Shown piece after piece: positions 1 through 7,079 of a stretch of 17,894 nucleotides of DNA. Every line of letters starts with the position of its first letter. The first letter of the stretch is position 1. The notes beneath the pieces are model-generated. The model saw only the letters and a list, made by a program, of their open reading frames with translations. It was not told the DNA's origin and made no database searches. The stretch is from Gammaproteobacteria bacterium (GTDB lineage Bacteria > Pseudomonadota > Gammaproteobacteria > PS1 > Pseudothioglobaceae). Where the stretch lies: positions 5,585-23,478 of the forward strand of contig JAQRMT010000011.1 of the NCBI GenBank assembly GCA_028599035.1, in the 5' to 3' direction. The position numbers and the translations under genes were made by a program.

Positions 1-53
1 CAAAGATAGCAATAGAAAAAATCTTAACAAAAGAAACAATGTCAAGATTATGA
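1..53 (+). CDS. 3' end of an upstream gene (partial)
   Basis: An open frame enters from the left edge and reads KIAIEKILTKETMSRL before a TGA at 51-53. That stop overlaps the ATG of the next ORF as ATGA, the usual mark of translational coupling in an operon. Too little is present to name the protein. Because cbbO lies just downstream a CbbQ-type ATPase would be a natural neighbour, but nothing in these 16 residues shows it. Confidence 0.35.
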   Translation, partial: KIAIEKILTKETMSRL

Positions 54-217
54 ATAAACTATTATTAACCAACAAAGAGTTAAAAAGTTTACAAATTGTT
101 ATTCAGTATCTTTTAGATAATGAAAGTAAACATTATGAAGAATGCAATTCTCAAGAAAAATCAAAACATATTTACAAACACACCAAGCTATTAGAGCAAT
201 GTTTTTTATCAAATTAA
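50..217 (+). CDS. Small hypothetical protein (55 aa)
   Basis: The ATG overlaps the stop of the preceding frame by four bases (ATGA), which supports a real start. The product is a hydrophilic, Lys/Glu-rich polypeptide beginning MNKLLLTNKELKSLQ and ending with LLEQCFLSN. No signal peptide, membrane segment or known motif is visible. It overlaps the next ORF, by 19 bases if that gene starts at the ATG at 199. The frame is also open upstream to the window edge, so it could be the tail of a longer frame. I do not recognise the family. It could be the shortened N-terminal piece of the restriction-enzyme-like gene that follows, or an independent operon member. Confidence 0.4.
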   Translation: MNKLLLTNKELKSLQIVIQYLLDNESKHYEECNSQEKSKHIYKHTKLLEQCFLSN

Positions 218-450
218 AATACCAACAAGTTGCTGGTTCGGTTAATGAAAAACTACAAACTTGTGATTTTAAAAGAAAACAATATCTAAAATTGGTACAA
301 CCACTGGATATTAAAGTTGAATATGTTTATGTCTTAAATGATTGGTTTAAACAACCGTCTTATAAAGATGTTCTGGATTATATTAATAGTGTAAATTGCC
401 ATTATAAATTCAATGAATTACCATTAACCTGGCTAGGGATGCCTAAATAA
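142..450 (+). CDS. Restriction-endonuclease-like fragment (102 aa or less)
   Basis: The frame can start at ATG 142 or, overlapping the previous ORF less, at ATG 199. It ends three bases before cbbO. After residue 20 it reads FIKLKYQQVAGSVNEKLQ and then KVEYVYVLNDWFKQPSY. A lysine followed by QxxxGSxxEK and a YxYxLNDWF strand is, from memory, the pattern in the C-terminal catalytic half of several type II PD-(D/E)XK restriction enzymes, where the strand normally carries an acidic residue before K-x-Q. Here the equivalent site looks like Lys (FIKLK), and the protein is far shorter than a 250-350 residue enzyme. I therefore read it as a probable inactive remnant carried in the cbbO operon. The family assignment is a memory-based resemblance and an unrelated small protein remains possible. 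Confidence 0.4.
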   Translation: MQFSRKIKTYLQTHQAIRAMFFIKLKYQQVAGSVNEKLQTCDFKRKQYLKLVQPLDIKVEYVYVLNDWFKQPSYKDVLDYINSVNCHYKFNELPLTWLGMPK

Positions 451-453
451 ATT

Positions 454-2814
454 ATGTCAAAAATATTATTAGAAGATTACGCCGAATTTTTGGAGAAAAT
501 TGCACCGGAAGTTAGAGCCGTTTTGGATTCAACTTTTGCAGATGCGACGCGAGTCATTTCCCCAACAGGCTTAAAAGAATATCTTGATGGCGCCAAAGCA
601 TTGTGTGGCTTGGGTCGTGGCAATGATTTGGTTATCACCTACCTTGAGGTTATGCCACAAATCGCCAAAGAATGTGGCGAAGACATTATTTCTGATTGCA
701 TCACTGCTGCAATGAAGGCCTCATCAATGACTTCAGGCGAAGTGATTGTCCTGTTATTATCTAGTTTGCCAACGGTTGCACGCCATTTAGGCGATGCGCA
801 ATTAGTGCGTGGTTACTTGACCCTTATCCATCAAATTGCTTCAACAGCAGCCCGTGGTTTACGCCCAATGTTGATGCATATTGATGAATTGTTATCCAAA
901 CTCACGCTCAGTGGCTTACGCCGCTGGGCAAATTTTGGTGCAAAAGCCTACCGCAGGGATTTTAATAATTTAACTGCCTACTTTGGGCTAGAATCTGCAG
1001 ACTCGCGCGCCATGCTTGAAAAAGAACGCCGTGGTGTGTTGTTTGTTAAAGTGCAACGCAAATTAAACTTCTACTTGCGTGCACTGTGGGGCAGAGATTT
1101 CTTTGTTCGCCCAACAGGTGCAGACTATACTGATTTTCGCCCCTATGTTGAAAATCGTATTCTTCATGTCCCTGATGCGCTAGATGATATTAAAGATAAT
1201 GAGCAAATCATTGTAGAGGGCTTAGAGATTTATCGGGCAACCGTGGCACATATGGCGGCACATATGATGTACACTAATGCTTCCATGTCAGCAGAGCAAC
1301 TCAGCCCGGCACAAATGTTTTTTGTTGGATTGCTAGAAGATGCAAGGGTGGAATACAAAGCGATACAATCTTTCCCTGGTTTGAAAAAACTCTGGATAAC
1401 GCTTATCAAAAGCAAAGATACAGCCTCTGCTGAACACCCGACAATGGAAATTTTAGAAGATTTTGCACTGCAATTATTGGACAGTAGTGTTACTGGAAAA
1501 GATGAACAGTTAAACACTTTTGCCAAAAAATTTCATAGCGAAATTGCAGCCAACCAAGACGACAACCATTTTGCTTGGATGATGGGCATTGAATTGTACA
1601 ACTTATTCGCCAGTAGAAAATCAGTCCCAAGCCTTAGAATTTTAGAACGCTATCGTGTTGATTACCGTGATGATAACCGTGTTATCTGGCATTATGAAGA
1701 TATTAATTGGGATGCTGGCGCTGAATACATTGCCGCCAGTCAAGCGCAAGTGCGTTACGAAGTCAGTCCATTAATGATGGCGCACGAAGTGGATTGCGAA
1801 TTAGCTGGCGATGATGCACAGGTTATCTGGACCTGCAAAGACACCATGCGAGTTTACGAAGACGACCTTACCGACAACGCCAACACATTTAATGACACAA
1901 TGGGTAAAGAGCCTATCTCAGACCCCTATCATTATCAAGAATGGGATTATCAAATCCAACTCCATCGCCCTGATTGGGCGACGATTTACGAACGCCGAGC
2001 GCCCAAAGGCAATCTTGAAGACATTGATGCCATCCTGACCGAATACAAGCCAATTGCCCATCGTATCCGTCAAATCATCGATTTACTCACCCCTGCTGGC
2101 GTGCAACGACAACGCAATATGGAAGACGGCGACGAGGTTGACATTAACGCCGCCATTGATGCTATGATTGCCATTCGTATGGGCGAACAACCCAATCCTC
2201 GTATCACCATGCGTAATGTCCTCAACACCCGCGACTTATCAGTTGTTGTATTGTTAGATTTATCCGAATCCACCAATGAAACCATGGAAGGATCAGACAA
2301 AACCGTTTTGCAACTAACGCGTGAAGCAGCAACTTTAGTTGCCACTGCTATCGAAGGCATTGGCGACCCTTTTGCTCTACACGGCTTTGCCTCAGACGGT
2401 CGCCATGATGTGCAATATTTCCGCCTGAAAGACTTTAATCAACATTTTGATGATGAAGCCAAGTCTCGTTTAGCAGGCATGAAAGGCGGCTTATCTACTC
2501 GCATGGGCGCAGCCCTTAGGCACGCCGGCACACATCTACACAAACAGCAACAAAAACGAAAATTAATTTTATTGGTTACTGATGGTGAACCTGCCGATAT
2601 TGACGAGAGCGACCCACAACATCTGCGTTTTGACACCAAAAAAGCCGTGGAAGAATTGTATTCCACAGGTGTTTTGACTTATTGCTTAACCCTAGACCCG
2701 AATGCCGATACCTATGTCAAACGCATCTTCGGCGAAAACAACTACACCGTGGTTGACAATGTTGAAAAACTCCCCGAACAACTCCCTCTCTTATTTGCGA
2801 GTTTGACCGCTTAG
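454..2814 (+). CDS. cbbO: CbbO-type RuBisCO activase subunit, VWA domain
   Basis: CbbO partners the AAA+ ATPase CbbQ in a complex that removes inhibitory sugar phosphates from RuBisCO. The family is cytosolic. The protein is 786 residues, close to CbbO and clearly longer than the related NorD. The C-terminal quarter is a von Willebrand A domain with a complete metal-ion-dependent adhesion site: D602-x-S604-x-S606 (in LLDLSESTNE), Thr682 in GLSTRMGAAL, and Asp710 in LLVTDGEPAD. The N-terminal two thirds is the helical region typical of CbbO/NorD. The start follows the preceding stop by three bases with no strong Shine-Dalgarno, suggesting coupled translation. No RuBisCO or cbbQ gene is in the window, so whether it serves RuBisCO or another AAA+ partner rests on family length and the autotrophic context. 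Confidence 0.85.
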   Translation: MSKILLEDYAEFLEKIAPEVRAVLDSTFADATRVISPTGLKEYLDGAKALCGLGRGNDLVITYLEVMPQIAKECGEDIISDCITAAMKASSMTSGEVIVLLLSSLPTVARHLGDAQLVRGYLTLIHQIASTAARGLRPMLMHIDELLSKLTLSGLRRWANFGAKAYRRDFNNLTAYFGLESADSRAMLEKERRGVLFVKVQRKLNFYLRALWGRDFFVRPTGADYTDFRPYVENRILHVPDALDDIKDNEQIIVEGLEIYRATVAHMAAHMMYTNASMSAEQLSPAQMFFVGLLEDARVEYKAIQSFPGLKKLWITLIKSKDTASAEHPTMEILEDFALQLLDSSVTGKDEQLNTFAKKFHSEIAANQDDNHFAWMMGIELYNLFASRKSVPSLRILERYRVDYRDDNRVIWHYEDINWDAGAEYIAASQAQVRYEVSPLMMAHEVDCELAGDDAQVIWTCKDTMRVYEDDLTDNANTFNDTMGKEPISDPYHYQEWDYQIQLHRPDWATIYERRAPKGNLEDIDAILTEYKPIAHRIRQIIDLLTPAGVQRQRNMEDGDEVDINAAIDAMIAIRMGEQPNPRITMRNVLNTRDLSVVVLLDLSESTNETMEGSDKTVLQLTREAATLVATAIEGIGDPFALHGFASDGRHDVQYFRLKDFNQHFDDEAKSRLAGMKGGLSTRMGAALRHAGTHLHKQQQKRKLILLVTDGEPADIDESDPQHLRFDTKKAVEELYSTGVLTYCLTLDPNADTYVKRIFGENNYTVVDNVEKLPEQLPLLFASLTA

Positions 2815-2830
2815 TGCGTTTATTTTTTAA

Positions 2831-3085
2831 ATGTTTGATAAAGATGAGAAAATAATTGAATTTAAGCCTAAGTATCCGCATACATTGCCACAAGATTGGG
2901 AAGATGAAGATAATCCCACTATTTATGAAATTAATGCCACACTGGAAACTTTGAAAAAAATGTATGCTGACCAAGTGAGAGATATTGAAAGCGATGTAAC
3001 TACTAAGGAACAGGGTGAAGAAAATCTACGCAATATTGCCACTAATTATCAATCAATTAAATCGATATTATTCCAACCCCGTTAA
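2831..3085 (+). CDS. Hypothetical acidic protein (84 aa) of the cbbO operon
   Basis: The gene begins 16 bases after the cbbO stop and ends 12 bases before the next gene. The product is a soluble acidic protein. Residues 30-70 (around EINATLETLKKMYADQVRDIES) look like an amphipathic helix that could form a short coiled coil. It has no signal peptide, cysteine or membrane segment. There is no clear Shine-Dalgarno in front of the ATG. I do not recognise the family. Its position between cbbO and a YbbN-like TPR gene suggests a small accessory or assembly protein, but that is inference from order only. Confidence 0.65.
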   Translation: MFDKDEKIIEFKPKYPHTLPQDWEDEDNPTIYEINATLETLKKMYADQVRDIESDVTTKEQGEENLRNIATNYQSIKSILFQPR

Positions 3086-3097
3086 CAGAAAAACTTA

Positions 3098-3625
3098 ATG
3101 AAAACACCTGATCAACTTAGAAAACAAGCCAGAAAACAACATCTTGCCGGCGATACGCAAGCCGCTATTATATTATTAACAGAGGCGATTTCATCCGACC
3201 CAAGTAATGTTCTCGTAGTGCTGGACATGGTGCAGATATTTTTGGATATTAATGAATTAGAGCAGGCTGAGACATTGTTTAATCGTTTGCCAGATAGCGC
3301 TCAAAAAAGCGAGACGGGAGTGTCAATTGCCAGTCAACTTAACTTTAAACGGTTGGCACAAAATACGGCAGGTATGGCGACACTTCAAGCACAGGTGTTA
3401 AAATCCCCTGACAATTATCAAGCAAACTTTGATTTGGCACTTTGTCTATTTGCACAACATGAGGTTGAACAAGGCGTGGAAAAATTGTTTTTTATCCAAG
3501 AAAATAATCCTGATTTTAAAGAAGGTGCAGCCAAAGAAATGATTGGATTAATTTGCAACATGCTCGCAAACACCAGTCCAGAAGAAAGTGGTGTTTACCG
3601 TCGTCGTTTGGCTAATTTGAATTAA
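3098..3625 (+). CDS. TPR protein resembling the C-terminal half of YbbN/CnoX
   Basis: The 175-residue protein begins with a TPR-like hairpin (residues 5-35, including LAGDTQAAIILLTEAISSDP) and a second at 40-70. It ends with a third unit (NYQANFDLALCLFAQHEVEQG) and a tail rich in Arg, VYRRRLANLN. This layout and the tail match the TPR domains after the thioredoxin domain in YbbN (CnoX), a holdase that passes clients to GroEL. No thioredoxin fold or CxxC is present, so it is a stand-alone version of that C-terminal region. It starts 12 bases after the 84-residue gene and ends three bases before the dsrC-like gene. A protein-folding or assembly role for the operon products is plausible but inferred. 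Confidence 0.7.
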   Translation: MKTPDQLRKQARKQHLAGDTQAAIILLTEAISSDPSNVLVVLDMVQIFLDINELEQAETLFNRLPDSAQKSETGVSIASQLNFKRLAQNTAGMATLQAQVLKSPDNYQANFDLALCLFAQHEVEQGVEKLFFIQENNPDFKEGAAKEMIGLICNMLANTSPEESGVYRRRLANLN

Positions 3626-3628
3626 AAG

Positions 3629-3964
3629 ATGGAAATTAACGGCAACATAATTGAGCTTGATGCTGAAGGCTATTTGATTGAGCCTAGTCAATGGCAGAGC
3701 GATGTTGCTATCGAACTGGCTAAAAAAGAAAAGTTAGAACTGAATGATCAGCATTGGTTAGTGCTTAATTTAATGCGTGATTTTTATAACGAAAATGGTG
3801 TTGCACCTGATGTGCGTCATATTTTTAAGCAGTTAGGCGTAGACTTAGGCATTGGCAAAAAAGAAGCCAAGGCGAGATTGTTTTCCTTATTTCCTTATGG
3901 TTATGTACAACAAGCCTGCAAGATTGCTGGCATGAGGCGCCCTAGAGGTTGGAGCACTGGTTAA
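3629..3964 (+). CDS. DsrC/TusE-family sulfur-carrier-like protein lacking the penultimate cysteine
   Basis: Proteins of this family carry sulfur as a persulfide or trisulfide (DsrC in dissimilatory sulfite reductase, TusE in tRNA thiolation). The 111 residues have the full fold, from MEINGNIIELDAEGYLIEPS to the C-terminal arm YVQQACKIAGMRRPRGWSTG. The upstream arm cysteine (CysB, in QQACKIAGM) is present. Counting ten residues on, where DsrC and TusE place the essential C-terminal CysA, there is Trp, followed by STG and the stop. It is therefore neither a canonical two-cysteine DsrC nor a TusE, which keeps CysA. It resembles the diverged DsrC-like or RspA-type paralogs thought to have regulatory roles. 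It is the last gene of the cbbO operon and converges on the TSUP gene 12 bases away. Confidence 0.85.
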   Translation: MEINGNIIELDAEGYLIEPSQWQSDVAIELAKKEKLELNDQHWLVLNLMRDFYNENGVAPDVRHIFKQLGVDLGIGKKEAKARLFSLFPYGYVQQACKIAGMRRPRGWSTG

Positions 3965-3976
3965 ATACTATTCTTG

Positions 3977-4735
3977 TTAAAACAGTAGTTTTTTAAGTAA
4001 AAATACAATGGACATTAAAATGATAACGCCCAATATTTTTTCTATGGTGTTTGAGCTAAATTTAGTCGAACCCATGTAAGCGCCTAAAAACCCACCGATA
4101 ATAACAGCTACAATTAATGGGATGTAATCCATTAGATTAACTGAATTATGTTGTAAGCGTGAAATAAGTCCGAAAAATGACACTGTCCAAACAAAGATTG
4201 CACCTGCTGCTGCTGCCTCTTTTACCGAGCCAATTTTAAGCATAATAATAATAGGCACCAAATAAACACCACCGCCTATGCCTACAATGCCGGCAATAAG
4301 CCCTAGTATTGAGCCAAGAATAAGTGATACAATAACCTTCTGTCGATGGTTTAAATCAAGTTTAAAACTGATATCTTGCCAAAAATAAATACGCATAACC
4401 ACAATAATGAGTGACACCAATAACACCCACAAAAATAGTGTTTCTGGTAAATGTAGCGCACCTCCTAAATAAGCAAAAGGTATGGCAGAAATCAAAAATG
4501 GCAACACAATGTATAACTTTCCATGTTTGTTACGCAGAAAATGATAACTACTTAAAGTGCTTACCAGTAAATTAAGCGAAAGTGACACAATGGGAATGGC
4601 CAATGCACTCATACCCGAAATAACCATTAACGCCGTGTAAGATGAGCCGCCACCCAAACCAATGGATGAATACATAAATGCCACCACAAAAAATAGCAAG
4701 GGTAGCAAATACTCAAAATAATGTAGTATTTCCAC
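3977..4735 (-). CDS. TauE/SafE (TSUP) family membrane exporter
   Basis: TSUP proteins move sulfite, sulfoacetate or other sulfur anions, or small organic acids, across the inner membrane. The 252-residue protein is almost entirely hydrophobic, with about seven to eight membrane spans and the two family repeats. The repeats are marked by glycine-rich segments: YSSIGLGGGSSYTALM near residue 25 and GLIAGIVGIGGGVYLVPI near residue 150. The start is a GTG at 4733-4735. It is the last gene of the molybdenum cofactor operon, 15 bases after mogA. Next to sulfur-oxidation genes a sulfite export role is attractive, because sulfite-oxidising enzymes need the cofactor made by this operon, but the substrate cannot be read from the sequence. 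Confidence 0.85.
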   Translation of the reverse strand: MEILHYFEYLLPLLFFVVAFMYSSIGLGGGSSYTALMVISGMSALAIPIVSLSLNLLVSTLSSYHFLRNKHGKLYIVLPFLISAIPFAYLGGALHLPETLFLWVLLVSLIIVVMRIYFWQDISFKLDLNHRQKVIVSLILGSILGLIAGIVGIGGGVYLVPIIIMLKIGSVKEAAAAGAIFVWTVSFFGLISRLQHNSVNLMDYIPLIVAVIIGGFLGAYMGSTKFSSNTIEKILGVIILMSIVFLLKKLLF

Positions 4736-4750
4736 GGCTAATTATTGAGT

Positions 4751-5281
4751 TTAAGAGGGGTCTTGTTCTACAAAATCCAAATCAATTTGAATATTGGAAT
4801 TGTCTAATAATTCTAAGCATTTTGGCACGGCTAAAAACACTGCACCGAGACACACGGCAATCGCCTCTGGCTTGCCCGGCAGGTTGATAATTAAACTTTT
4901 ACCACGGGTGCCTGCTGTTTGACGCGATAAAATAGCAGTAGGCACTGTGCGTAGTGATACGGTGCGCATTTGTTGTGCAAAACCATCGAAAATCCGTTCG
5001 CACACCGCTTGTGTGGCTTCAGGCGTTACATCACGAGTTGTGGGGCCAGTGCCACCTGTGGTAAGAATCAGATTGCAATGCTTATTGTCTGAAAAATCCA
5101 TCATCGTTTGTTCAATTAACGCTTGCTCATCTTCAATGATAATTGTCTCTATGTCATAAGGTGAGAGTAGGGCGCTGTTAATCCAAGCCTGCATAGCGGG
5201 GCCACCAATATCCTCGTATTCGCCCCGTGCAGCACGATCAGAAATAGTAATAAAACCCACTTTGATTTTTGTATTGTTCAT
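4751..5281 (-). CDS. mogA: MogA molybdopterin adenylyltransferase
   Basis: MogA adenylylates molybdopterin to prepare it for molybdenum insertion by MoeA. The 176-residue protein opens with VGFITISDRAARGEYEDIGG and carries the nucleotide-binding signature LTTGGTGPTTRDVTPEAT. It also has PTAILSRQTAG and the INLPGKPEAI loop near the C-terminus. The pattern fits MogA better than MoaB, with the conserved VPTAILSRQ segment of enterobacterial MogA. The ATG shares one base with the moaD stop (TAATG). Its Shine-Dalgarno GGAGGA is supplied by the two terminal glycine codons of moaD, so the two genes are translationally coupled. Confidence 0.9.
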   Translation of the reverse strand: MNNTKIKVGFITISDRAARGEYEDIGGPAMQAWINSALLSPYDIETIIIEDEQALIEQTMMDFSDNKHCNLILTTGGTGPTTRDVTPEATQAVCERIFDGFAQQMRTVSLRTVPTAILSRQTAGTRGKSLIINLPGKPEAIAVCLGAVFLAVPKCLELLDNSNIQIDLDFVEQDPS

Positions 5282-5562
5282 TATCCTCCAGTAACAGGTG
5301 GATAAAAAGCCACCTCGTCATTATCATTTAATTGAGTTGAATCGTTGGCAATTTCATGATTAACGGCACAAAGAATATTGCTTGGAAAATGCTGCTCGCC
5401 GTGTTTTTCGATTAATTGTTGTTTGAGTTGTGCAATATTTATATTTATACCCAATTCTATGTTTTCGTCACTTGTTTTGAGTGCCTCTCTTAAAGAGGCG
5501 AAATACACAATTTTTAAAGCAAGGGTTTTCTTCTTTTCATTCATTTTGGGTGATTTATCCAT
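5281..5562 (-). CDS. moaD: MoaD molybdopterin synthase sulfur-carrier subunit
   Basis: MoaD is a ubiquitin-like protein whose C-terminal glycine is thiocarboxylated and donates sulfur to precursor Z within the MoaD-MoaE synthase. The 93-residue product ends AFYPPVTGG, with the obligatory Gly-Gly. The core begins LKIVYFASLREAL. Residues 1-14 (MDKSPKMNEKKKTL) are a charged extension beyond the usual 81-85 residues, so an internal start at the second Met (5544) is possible. Neither start has a clear Shine-Dalgarno. The partner moaE is not in the window. Confidence 0.88.
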   Translation of the reverse strand: MDKSPKMNEKKKTLALKIVYFASLREALKTSDENIELGININIAQLKQQLIEKHGEQHFPSNILCAVNHEIANDSTQLNDNDEVAFYPPVTGG

Positions 5563-5614
5563 ACTATTAAATTGATAGATTTTGGTTGTATTTTACTCGT
5601 CATAGGATCTTATT

Positions 5615-6610
5615 TTATCCACCAATCTCCACCATTTGTCGGTTACTAATATTATCGATTACAGAATCAAATACATGTTTTTCAGGCTTTTTGTTAATCG
5701 CATTGATAATCATATCTTTAATTTCATCATCGGTTAAATCTGAGCGCACTGCATCTTTTAATGAGATTGAATCTTCTTGCCCCAGACATAAAATCAACTC
5801 CCCTTTGGCAGTGAGCCTGACTCGGTTACAAGTCTGACAAAAGTGATTTGACACTGCGCTGATTATCCCTACTGTGGAGTTTGTGCCTTCAATTTTAAAA
5901 TTATGTGCAGGACCATCTGTTTTGCTAGATTCAATAGGCATTAATCGACTATCGAGATGGTTGTTAATTTTCGCAAGAATATCTTTTTCACTCACATGTT
6001 GGGAAAGAATCTCTATGCCTGACGAACCAATTGGCATAGTTTCAATAAAGCGAATATCAATACCTTTGTCAATGGCAAAATCAATCATCGACTCAATCTC
6101 ATCATCATTCACACCACGCATAACCACCATATTAATCTTAATTGGACTCATGCCTGCCTGTATTGCCGCATCAATGCCTTCAATAACTTTGCTCAATTCT
6201 CCACCACGAGTAATCTCTTCAAATTTTTCAGGGATGAGAGAATCGATAGAAATATTTGCCCTATTGACACCATTTTGGTAAAGTTTTTGTGCAAATTTCT
6301 CTAGTAAATGGGCGTTGGTGGATAAAGGTACATCATTAATACCGTCAACGCGACTAATAAGTTTAGCGATTTTAGAAATACCTGTTCGCAATAAAGGTTC
6401 TCCGCCAGTTAATCTAACTTTAGTAATGCCTAATTCAGCAAACAGTTGGACAATTTTCTCAATATCTTCGTAACTTAAAACATCTTCGCGTTTACAATTT
6501 GGCGTATGTTCGTCATCACGACAATAGAAACACCGGTAGTTACAATGTTCGGTGACTGAAAGCCTTAAATAAGTAATTTCTCGATTAAATTTGTCAATGA
6601 GTTTGGCCAT
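5615..6610 (-). CDS. moaA: MoaA GTP 3',8-cyclase (radical SAM)
   Basis: MoaA uses S-adenosylmethionine chemistry to rearrange GTP in the first step of molybdenum cofactor synthesis. The 331-residue protein has the radical-SAM cluster motif Cys23-x3-Cys27-x2-Cys30 (HCNYRCFYCRDD) and the GGEPLLR motif. A second cluster site near the C-terminus reads CQTCNRVRLTAKGELILCLG (C-x2-C-x13-C), which binds the substrate. It ends in MVEIGG; the terminal Gly-Gly is essential in MoaA and stimulates the radical reaction. It overlaps the end of moaC by 17 bases. Confidence 0.95.
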   Translation of the reverse strand: MAKLIDKFNREITYLRLSVTEHCNYRCFYCRDDEHTPNCKREDVLSYEDIEKIVQLFAELGITKVRLTGGEPLLRTGISKIAKLISRVDGINDVPLSTNAHLLEKFAQKLYQNGVNRANISIDSLIPEKFEEITRGGELSKVIEGIDAAIQAGMSPIKINMVVMRGVNDDEIESMIDFAIDKGIDIRFIETMPIGSSGIEILSQHVSEKDILAKINNHLDSRLMPIESSKTDGPAHNFKIEGTNSTVGIISAVSNHFCQTCNRVRLTAKGELILCLGQEDSISLKDAVRSDLTDDEIKDMIINAINKKPEKHVFDSVIDNISNRQMVEIGG

Positions 6611-7079
6611 CTTCTAGTCTCCAATTGCCAGATTTTCCACCTGACTTTTCTAATAATTGCAATTCTGTAATTTTGATAAAACGATCAACTGCTTTGCACA
6701 TATCGTAGATAGTGAGTGCTGCAATGCTGGCAGCAGTGAGTGCCTCCATTTCTACCCCTGTTTGTGCATTGAGTTTGGCTATCGTGGTGATTTGTACGCC
6801 ATTTCCAATGAATTCAAAATCAACACTAATCTTTGAAAGATTGAGGCTATGACACATTGGAATCAGGTGGTGTGTTTGTTTTGCCGCCATAATGCCAGCA
6901 ATTCTTGCCACGGATAAGACATCGCCTTTTTTAAAATCGTTGTCTTTGATTTTTTGCAAGGTTGTTGCCTTCATTAACACCTTGGCAGTTGCTTTGGCAG
7001 TACGCGCCGTGCTATTCTTGTTAGACACATCCACCATTTGTGCGTCACCTTTGCTGCTAATATGGGTCAGTTCGCTCAT
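6594..7079 (-). CDS. moaC: MoaC cyclic pyranopterin monophosphate synthase
   Basis: MoaC converts the MoaA product to cyclic pyranopterin monophosphate. The 161-residue protein has the family landmarks THISSKGDAQMVDVSNK at the start, AKQTHHLIPMCHSLNLSKI (histidine and cysteine site) and the C-terminal YDMCKAVDRFIKI with the catalytic lysine, ending GGKSGNWR. Its ATG overlaps the moeA stop by four bases (ATGA) and its 3' end overlaps moaA by 17 bases. Length and motifs are standard, so it should be functional. Confidence 0.95.
   Translation of the reverse strand: MSELTHISSKGDAQMVDVSNKNSTARTAKATAKVLMKATTLQKIKDNDFKKGDVLSVARIAGIMAAKQTHHLIPMCHSLNLSKISVDFEFIGNGVQITTIAKLNAQTGVEMEALTAASIAALTIYDMCKAVDRFIKITELQLLEKSGGKSGNWRLEDGQTH

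Noticed and set aside
1230..1526. Long antisense frame inside cbbO, and similar antisense frames in moaA, moeA and hao
   Set aside because: Each lies entirely within a well-supported gene with family motifs and has no motifs or ribosome sites of its own.
3960..3992. Possible bidirectional hairpin between the converging dsrC-like and TSUP genes
   Set aside because: The best pairing (ACTATT with AACAGTAGT) is mismatched and overlaps the TSUP stop region; too weak to call a terminator.
4940..4970. Bases GTGCGTAGTG inside mogA resembling the AGGCTACGCACT repeat
   Set aside because: Only seven or eight bases match and they encode conserved mogA residues; chance similarity.
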